From: RGIG995 sp045543655
GTDB lineage: Bacteria > Bacillota > Clostridia > Oscillospirales > UBA644
Length of the DNA: 64,000 bases
Direction: 5' to 3'
Assembly (NCBI GenBank): GCA_045543655.1
Contig: JAZPXN010000078.1
Span: 1 to 64,000 of the forward strand
Part shown: in pieces, positions 59,553 to 64,000 of the stretch
Layout of the letters: every line of letters begins with the position of its first letter
Numbering within the stretch: the stretch's first letter is position 1
The notes under the pieces: generated by a model
The model's database searches: none
The model's input: only the letters and a program-made list of their open reading frames with translations
What the model was told of the DNA's origin: nothing
Made by a program: the position numbers and the translations under genes

Positions 59553-60731
59553 TTGAAAAAGTTTTTATCTATCCTTCTTGCCGTTGTCCTTACGGCGGCC
59601 GTGACGTTTTCGTTGACGGTTTTCGGTCTGACTTCTATTTTTCTTTCTTCGGAGTCCGGTGATATTGCTTCGTCCATTGATGAAATTGACGATTTGATCG
59701 ACAAATACGCCGTGTTTGATTTTTCGGAGGAGGATGCGGAAAAGGCCGCAATTTCCGGGTATCTTTCCGGAATTGACGATTCTTATACGCAATATTGGAC
59801 CGAAGAGGAATACGAGGCTTATCTCTCCTCAAACGAAGGTCATTTTTCCGGCATCGGCATTACGTTACTGTCAACGCAAACCGTCTCCGACGGTCTTTTT
59901 ATCCGCCGTGTTCTTGGAAATTCCCCCGCGGAAAGCGCCGGTCTTGCGGCCGGTGATCTGATTACCGCCATTGACGGGGTCTCCATTCTCGGAAGGGACT
60001 ACGATCAGGTGTACGAGGAGCTTCGCCGTGATTCGGGAGAGAGCCTTTCTCTGACCGTTCTGCGCGGAACGGAAACCATGAACGTGACCGTAACCTTTTC
60101 GGATTTCGTGCAGAATTACGTTTCTTCCCGAATGATCGGAGAGATCGGATTTATCCGTATTCATTCCTTTACCATGCTTGCTGCCCAGGAATTTCAGGCT
60201 GCGTTGAACGATCTTCTCTCCAAGGGTGCAAAGGGATTCGTCTTTGATCTTCGGAACAATTTAGGCGGAAGTCTTGATGCAGTCGAGGATATTCTTGAGC
60301 TGTTGATCCCCAAGGGGGAAGAGATGGTAGTGATTCAGTATAAAGATTCGGAAACGATTGATTATTCCGAGCTGGAGCCGTCTACCGATGCCCCCATGGT
60401 TGTTTTGATCAACGGTTCTTCTGCCAGCGGAAGTGAACTGATGGCCTCTTGCCTGCGGGACGTTAACGGATCTTCTCTGATCGGAACTCGCTCCTACGGT
60501 AAGGGAATCGGCCAAACTACCTTCCGTCTTTCTGACGGTTCTGCGGTCAAAATGACTACGTTCCACTATCTTACCAAGGCTCGGACCTACTATCACGGGA
60601 TCGGGCTGGAGCCGGACGTTACCGTCGAACTGACCGAAGAGCAGGATAAGTATTTTTACGCTCTCGATGAGAGTAACGATCCTCAGCTTCAGGAAGCACT
60701 GAAGCAGTTAAACAGTAAAATTTCCGGTTGA
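59553..60731 (+). CDS. ctpA: S41-family C-terminal processing peptidase (CtpA-like)
   Basis: A 392-residue exported protease. A membrane anchor (FLSILLAVVLTAAVTFSLTV) is followed by a PDZ domain (about 95-180; AESAGLAAGDLITAIDGVSI) and the S41 domain with the catalytic dyad S292 (SSASGSELM) and K317 (RSYGKGIGQ), 25 residues apart as required. FDLRNNLGGSLDAV is the third family motif. The start is TTG 59553 with GGAGG 9 bases upstream. In Bacillus, CtpB sits beside ftsEX and cleaves sporulation checkpoint proteins; here the role could be similar. Confidence 0.9.
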   Translation: MKKFLSILLAVVLTAAVTFSLTVFGLTSIFLSSESGDIASSIDEIDDLIDKYAVFDFSEEDAEKAAISGYLSGIDDSYTQYWTEEEYEAYLSSNEGHFSGIGITLLSTQTVSDGLFIRRVLGNSPAESAGLAAGDLITAIDGVSILGRDYDQVYEELRRDSGESLSLTVLRGTETMNVTVTFSDFVQNYVSSRMIGEIGFIRIHSFTMLAAQEFQAALNDLLSKGAKGFVFDLRNNLGGSLDAVEDILELLIPKGEEMVVIQYKDSETIDYSELEPSTDAPMVVLINGSSASGSELMASCLRDVNGSSLIGTRSYGKGIGQTTFRLSDGSAVKMTTFHYLTKARTYYHGIGLEPDVTVELTEEQDKYFYALDESNDPQLQEALKQLNSKISG

Positions 60732-60755
60732 TTACAACGGATCTAATATCATAAT
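60728..60755 (+). promoter_or_regulatory. Possible sigma-A promoter of greA
   Basis: TTGATT (60728-60733), 16 bases, CATAAT (60750-60755). It overlaps the stop codon of the preceding gene, so read-through is an alternative source of greA mRNA. Confidence 0.45.
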
Positions 60756-60775
60756 TTTTTAAAGGAGACTCAGTT

Positions 60776-61255
60776 ATGTCCCAGCCGATTTATCTGACCC
60801 AGGAAGGGTTGACCAAACTGCAGGAGGAACTTCATTATTTGAAGGCCACCAAGCGGGGCGAAGTTGCTGAACGCATCAAAGAAGCGCGCGGCCACGGCGA
60901 CCTTTCCGAAAACAGCGAATACGATGCTGCCTGCGAAGAACGCGCTATGGTAGAAGCCCGTATCAGCACGTTGGAAGAACAGTTGAAGTACGCTCAGGTT
61001 CTTGACCAGAGCGAGTTGAAGAGCGACGTCGTCAACGTTGGTTCCGTCGTTCGCGTTTATGATTTTGAATACGAGGAAGAGATCGAATATACCATCGTCG
61101 GTATGACCGAATCCGATCCCGCACAGAACAAAATTTCCGATCAGAGTCCCGTGGGCAAGACCCTTTTGGGTAAAAAAGTAGGTGAGACCGTCGTGGTCAC
61201 TGCCCCCGGCGGCGAATACACTTACGAGATCCGCGCCATCGTTCTGCCCGACTGA
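60776..61255 (+). CDS. greA: Transcription elongation factor GreA
   Basis: A 159-residue factor that stimulates transcript cleavage in backtracked RNA polymerase. The N-terminal coiled coil has GLTKLQEELHYLKATKRGEV and GHGDLSENSEYDAACEER, the acidic tip. The C-terminal FKBP-like part has SPVGKTLLGKKVGETVVV. AAAGGAG lies 8 bases before ATG 60776. Confidence 0.97.
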   Translation: MSQPIYLTQEGLTKLQEELHYLKATKRGEVAERIKEARGHGDLSENSEYDAACEERAMVEARISTLEEQLKYAQVLDQSELKSDVVNVGSVVRVYDFEYEEEIEYTIVGMTESDPAQNKISDQSPVGKTLLGKKVGETVVVTAPGGEYTYEIRAIVLPD

Positions 61256-61276
61256 TCCGTTTATAAGAGGTTTCCT

Positions 61277-61897
61277 ATGTCCTTCCGTTCCAAAGTCGAA
61301 AATATCTGGTATCACTATAAAACCTATATCATCGCCGGTATCTTCTTGATCGGCACGCTTGTCGTTTGCTTTCACAGCTGTGCCACGAAGCCGGAATTTG
61401 ACGTGCAGGTCTATTACGTTACGGCTTCCTCTCCCATGTATAACGAACAGCTTTCGTGGATCGAATCTTCCGTTGCTTCCCATTGCGGGGACGTGAACGG
61501 GGATGGTGAGATTACCGTCGCGGTGACTGGGCTTCGGGTCGGGGAAAACACCGATCCCTCCGAGCGGGCAAAGTATATGAATGCCGTTCAAGCCGGGGAA
61601 GTGATGCTTCTTTTCGGCGATGAAGGAGGGATCAATTATCTCCATCGAAACGGTTATATCCAGCCCCTTCACGACTTTTCTGACCGCTTGGACGGAGAAG
61701 GATACGCCTGGAAGGTGACTGGGACACCAGTCGCTTCCGAGACCTCCGGGTTTGAGGTTTTTACTGCAGATCTTTACGTTTCCCTGCGTATTTTTGACGA
61801 TACCTGGTCTTCCGCTTTTAAAAGCACCAAGGACAATTTCCGTGCCGCCTGCGACGTTCTTAGCTCCATGATCGGCACCCAACCGAAGGAGGAATAA
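61277..61897 (+). CDS. Anchored uncharacterised exported protein
   Basis: A 206-residue protein. A cytoplasmic N-terminus with several aromatic residues (VENIWYHYK) is followed by one helix (TYIIAGIFLIGTLVVCFHSC) and an exported domain. GDVNGDGEITV resembles a single EF-hand-like calcium loop of dockerin type. The remainder (ERAKYMNAVQAGEVMLLFGD and NYLHRNGYIQPLHD) resembles the ligand-binding region of solute-binding proteins, suggesting a small membrane-bound sensor or scaffold. I do not recognise a named family. It lies 21 bases after greA and 2 before the radical SAM gene. Confidence 0.72.
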   Translation: MSFRSKVENIWYHYKTYIIAGIFLIGTLVVCFHSCATKPEFDVQVYYVTASSPMYNEQLSWIESSVASHCGDVNGDGEITVAVTGLRVGENTDPSERAKYMNAVQAGEVMLLFGDEGGINYLHRNGYIQPLHDFSDRLDGEGYAWKVTGTPVASETSGFEVFTADLYVSLRIFDDTWSSAFKSTKDNFRAACDVLSSMIGTQPKEE

Positions 61898-61899
61898 CC

Positions 61900-62499
61900 G
61901 TGTCGTCTCTTGCATACCATTTTGGTGACGGCCTTTATTTGAACGTGACCAACCGCTGTACCAACGCCTGCTCCTTCTGCATCCGTAACGGTCATGATAC
62001 CGTAGGGGACAGTGACGTTCTCTGGATCGACCGGGAGCCGGATGCGGCGGAGCTTTTCCGCGCGCTGAAGGATGAACTTTTGCCCGAAACGAAGGAGATC
62101 GTTTTTTGCGGCTACGGTGAGCCGTTGATGCGTCTTGACGTGGTGTTGGATCTTTGCCGCATGATCCGGAAGGAGTACGATCTTCCGATCCGCATCAATA
62201 CCAACGGTCATGCCGATCTGATTGCAGGCCGGAAGACTGCCTCGGAATTCGAGGGGCTCGTCGATGTGATTTCCGTCAGTCTCAACGCTCCTGACGCCCG
62301 TCGTTACGATGAGATTTGCGCTCCCGTATATAAAAATGCCTTCGAAGCCGTGATTGATTTTGCAGTTGCCTGCAAGCAATTCGTGCCGAAGGTTGTCTTT
62401 TCCGTGGTGGATCTCCCTCTTTCGGAGGAGGAAATTTGCCGTTGCCGTGAGTTTGCTGATTCCGTTGGAATTCCCCTTCGCGTGCGTGCTTTCGAGTGA
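61900..62499 (+). CDS. Radical SAM protein of the TatD-linked family
   Basis: A 199-residue protein with the radical SAM cluster motif in NRCTNACSFCIRNG (CxxxCxxC) and FCGYGEPLMRLDVVL as the GGEP-like segment, then INTNGHADL. It resembles the TatD-associated radical SAM family (TIGR04038); the reaction is unknown. The start is GTG 61900, two bases after the previous gene. The tatD gene of the window is 16 kb away rather than adjacent. Confidence 0.85.
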   Translation: MSSLAYHFGDGLYLNVTNRCTNACSFCIRNGHDTVGDSDVLWIDREPDAAELFRALKDELLPETKEIVFCGYGEPLMRLDVVLDLCRMIRKEYDLPIRINTNGHADLIAGRKTASEFEGLVDVISVSLNAPDARRYDEICAPVYKNAFEAVIDFAVACKQFVPKVVFSVVDLPLSEEEICRCREFADSVGIPLRVRAFE

Positions 62500-62544
62500 T
62501 TGAATTTTCTTTGAACTATTTCCGGATTTCAGCAATTCCGGAAT

Positions 62545-62605
62545 AACTTCCCCTGCTTAGGCAATACTTTTCCTATACTGATCTATGGGAAAAGGAAGGG
62601 AAGTT
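62545..62605 (+). promoter_or_regulatory. Nested inverted repeat covering the ribosome site of the nucleotidyltransferase gene
   Basis: AACTTCCC (62545-62552) is complementary to GGGAAGTT (62598-62605), directly before the ATG. Inside it CTTTTCC (62567-62573) is complementary to GGAAAAG (62588-62594). If transcribed it would hide the Shine-Dalgarno sequence. TATACT (62574-62579) in the loop resembles a -10 box but has no clear -35; if used, it would start the mRNA inside the repeat. Confidence 0.45.
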
Positions 62606-64000
62606 ATGAAGGCAGTTATCATGGCCGGCGGGTTCGGAACCCGGCTGAGGCCTCTCACGGAAGGCGTTCCGAAGCCCTGCGTTTCCGTGGGCGGCATTCC
62701 GTGCATCGTGCGGATGGTTCGAAAGTTGGCTTCGTTCGGGATTCGTGAATTTCACGTTTCCCTCTGTTATCTTCCGCAGCAGATCCGGGCGGTTTTGGAA
62801 GTACCGGAATTTCGCCCGCTGAGCATTGTTTTTCATGAAGAGACCGTGCCTTTAGGGACGGCCGGTTCGGTGCGGAATTGTTTGCCCGATTGTGACGACG
62901 ATTTTATTATAGCCAGTGGCGACGGCGTTTTTGATTTCGATCTTACTTTGGCCTACGATTTCCATCGCAGGCACGGAGGACCGTTGACCGTATTGTCCGC
63001 AAAGGCGGAGGATCCGGGGGAATACGGCGTTATTTTGTCGGATTCCGAAGGAAAGATCCGTCAATTTTACGAGAAGCCCGATTGGTCGCACGCCTATTCC
63101 GACGACGTAAATACGGGTATTTATCTTTGTTCTCCATCGTTTCTGTCTCATATCCCGGAAGGTGTGTGCGACTTTTCCAAAGACGTTTTTCCGTCGATGC
63201 TGTCTTCCGGAGTTCCTCTGTACCAATATTCGATTCACGGGTATTGGTGTGATATCGGAACGGTTTCGTCCTACCTTGAATGCAACCGGTATCTCCTTTC
63301 CAACGGGGAAGACCGGATTCCCTCGTCGGTGGACGCCGAAAGCGTGATTGAACCACCCTGTTATATCGGTGAAAACGTGCATCTTGAACGATGTCACATC
63401 GGCCCTTATACCGTCATCGAAGACGGTTGCCATCTTCGGCAGACTCGTTTGGAAGGCTCGGTTCTTCAATCCGGAGTTCGCTGTGAGGCCGGTTCCCGGA
63501 TCCGCAACGCCGTTATTTGCAAGAACGCCTCCGTCGGACAGGACGTCCGCATCGGTGACGAGTGCGTTATCGGTGCTGATTGCGAGGTTGGTGCCGGTGC
63601 TACCGTGCCTGCCGGGGTCAAGATTTTTCCCTCGAACCGAATTCCCGCGAAGACCTTTCTTGTGGGAAATGTGCATCATAAACTCCGGCCGCTTTTCCCG
63701 GAAGACGGTCGGATACTGTTCCCCTTCGGTGAAGATTTCGGTGGGGCGTCGATTTATGAGATCGGCCGCGCCCTGTCGGAGTTGTACGGCGGAGATCTCG
63801 TGGTCGGCCGTGCAGAACCGAGGGATGCTTCCGCCGTGATGACCTTTTGCGGCGGGGCGCTTGCCTGCGGAAAAAACGTATACGATACCGGCGTGAACGA
63901 TCTTTCTCAATTTCGCTTCACGGTGCGTAATTATGCCTTTCGCGGCGGTGCGTTCTTTCAGCGTAATTATTCCAATCTCGTTTTGCGTCTTTTTGACGGA
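62606..64000 (+). CDS. Sugar-1-phosphate nucleotidyltransferase fused to phosphomannomutase-like domain (3-prime end outside window)
   Basis: At least 465 codons are open to the window edge. The N-terminal nucleotidyltransferase has VIMAGGFGTRLRPLT and ASGDGVFDFD, as in GDP-mannose and NDP-glucose pyrophosphorylases. Left-handed-beta-helix hexapeptide repeats run from about 250 to 340. A phosphohexomutase domain I begins at about 375, but where active enzymes have a TASHNP-type phosphoserine loop this protein reads GAFFQRNYSN, so the mutase part looks degenerate. It may supply an activated sugar for cell-surface polymers. GGAAGGGAAG precedes the ATG. Confidence 0.85.
   Translation, partial: MKAVIMAGGFGTRLRPLTEGVPKPCVSVGGIPCIVRMVRKLASFGIREFHVSLCYLPQQIRAVLEVPEFRPLSIVFHEETVPLGTAGSVRNCLPDCDDDFIIASGDGVFDFDLTLAYDFHRRHGGPLTVLSAKAEDPGEYGVILSDSEGKIRQFYEKPDWSHAYSDDVNTGIYLCSPSFLSHIPEGVCDFSKDVFPSMLSSGVPLYQYSIHGYWCDIGTVSSYLECNRYLLSNGEDRIPSSVDAESVIEPPCYIGENVHLERCHIGPYTVIEDGCHLRQTRLEGSVLQSGVRCEAGSRIRNAVICKNASVGQDVRIGDECVIGADCEVGAGATVPAGVKIFPSNRIPAKTFLVGNVHHKLRPLFPEDGRILFPFGEDFGGASIYEIGRALSELYGGDLVVGRAEPRDASAVMTFCGGALACGKNVYDTGVNDLSQFRFTVRNYAFRGGAFFQRNYSNLVLRLFDG

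Noticed and set aside
61460..61540. Cellulosome dockerin in the exported protein
   Set aside because: Only one GDVNGDGEITV loop is present and dockerins need two with intervening helices; no cohesin is in the window.
62519..62542. Terminator after the radical SAM gene (TTCCGGA with TCCGGAA)
   Set aside because: The stem is only seven base pairs and no T run follows.

Overview
The window looks like a chromosomal segment of a spore-forming, low-G+C-lineage bacterium of class Clostridia (Bacillota), probably an uncultured gut or fermenter lineage. The evidence is a complete spoIIIAA-AH operon next to spoVAC-AD-AE, a yqhY-nusB-xseA-xseB-ispA-tlyA-nadK-argR-recN gene order typical of Bacillota, hprK and whiA, an IspH/ribosomal-protein-S1 fusion usual in Clostridia, and strong Shine-Dalgarno sequences with consensus sigma-A promoters spaced by 17 bases. 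Almost everything is coding, tightly packed with ATGA-type overlaps, and mostly on the + strand. I cannot place it below class level from sequence alone.

Layout. 1-460: tRNA-His and tRNA-Gln with a terminator, then a nested array of small hairpins separated by GTGAAAT/ATTTCAC. 0.6-2.5 kb: an AT-richer XRE regulator with a TPR-like tail and a GNAT acetyltransferase, likely accessory. 2.6-5.7 kb: two tandem paralogous proteins that each join a metzincin-like zinc protease domain (HExxHxxGxxD plus a SIM Met-turn) to a C-terminal array of MORN repeats; this pair is the best candidate for an undescribed system. 5.7-9.6 kb: glycerol-1-phosphate dehydrogenase, an endonuclease-IV-like TIM barrel, a Xaa-Pro peptidase and a small membrane protein. 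9.6-16.1 kb: sporulation genes spoVAC-AD-AE and spoIIIAA-AH. 16.2-26.7 kb: yqhY to recN, then valS. 26.7-31.3 kb: flavoprotein, cmk, plsC, ispH-rpsA. 31.3-38.0 kb: hprK, murB, whiA, dnaE and a small coupled orphan. 38.0-43.2 kb, minus strand: ferredoxin, HtrA-like protease, upp, rpiB, tsaB, tsaE, AI-2E-type transporter. 43.3-46.2 kb: metG, tatD. 46.3-54.2 kb: the rimP-nusA-rnpM-L7Ae-infB-rbfA-nrnA-truB-ribF translation operon. 54.2-60.7 kb: a PucR-type regulator and a cell-wall module ftsE-ftsX-M23 peptidase with two S41 peptidase paralogues. 60.7-64.0 kb: greA, an anchored unknown protein, a radical SAM protein, and a sugar-nucleotidyltransferase/phosphomannomutase-like fusion cut by the window end.

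How it fits together. The core is housekeeping: translation initiation and tRNA charging or modification, DNA repair and replication, isoprenoid and cell-wall precursor supply, plus two sporulation modules that act on opposite sides of the forespore (SpoIIIA channel in the mother cell, SpoVA dipicolinate transport in the forespore). Several members of the cell-wall module carry substitutions at catalytic residues (M23 HxH becomes HxD; the first S41 protein has Asp at the nucleophile position), suggesting regulatory pseudoenzymes next to an apparently active S41 paralogue. Functional statements rest on motifs read by eye; no database search was possible.
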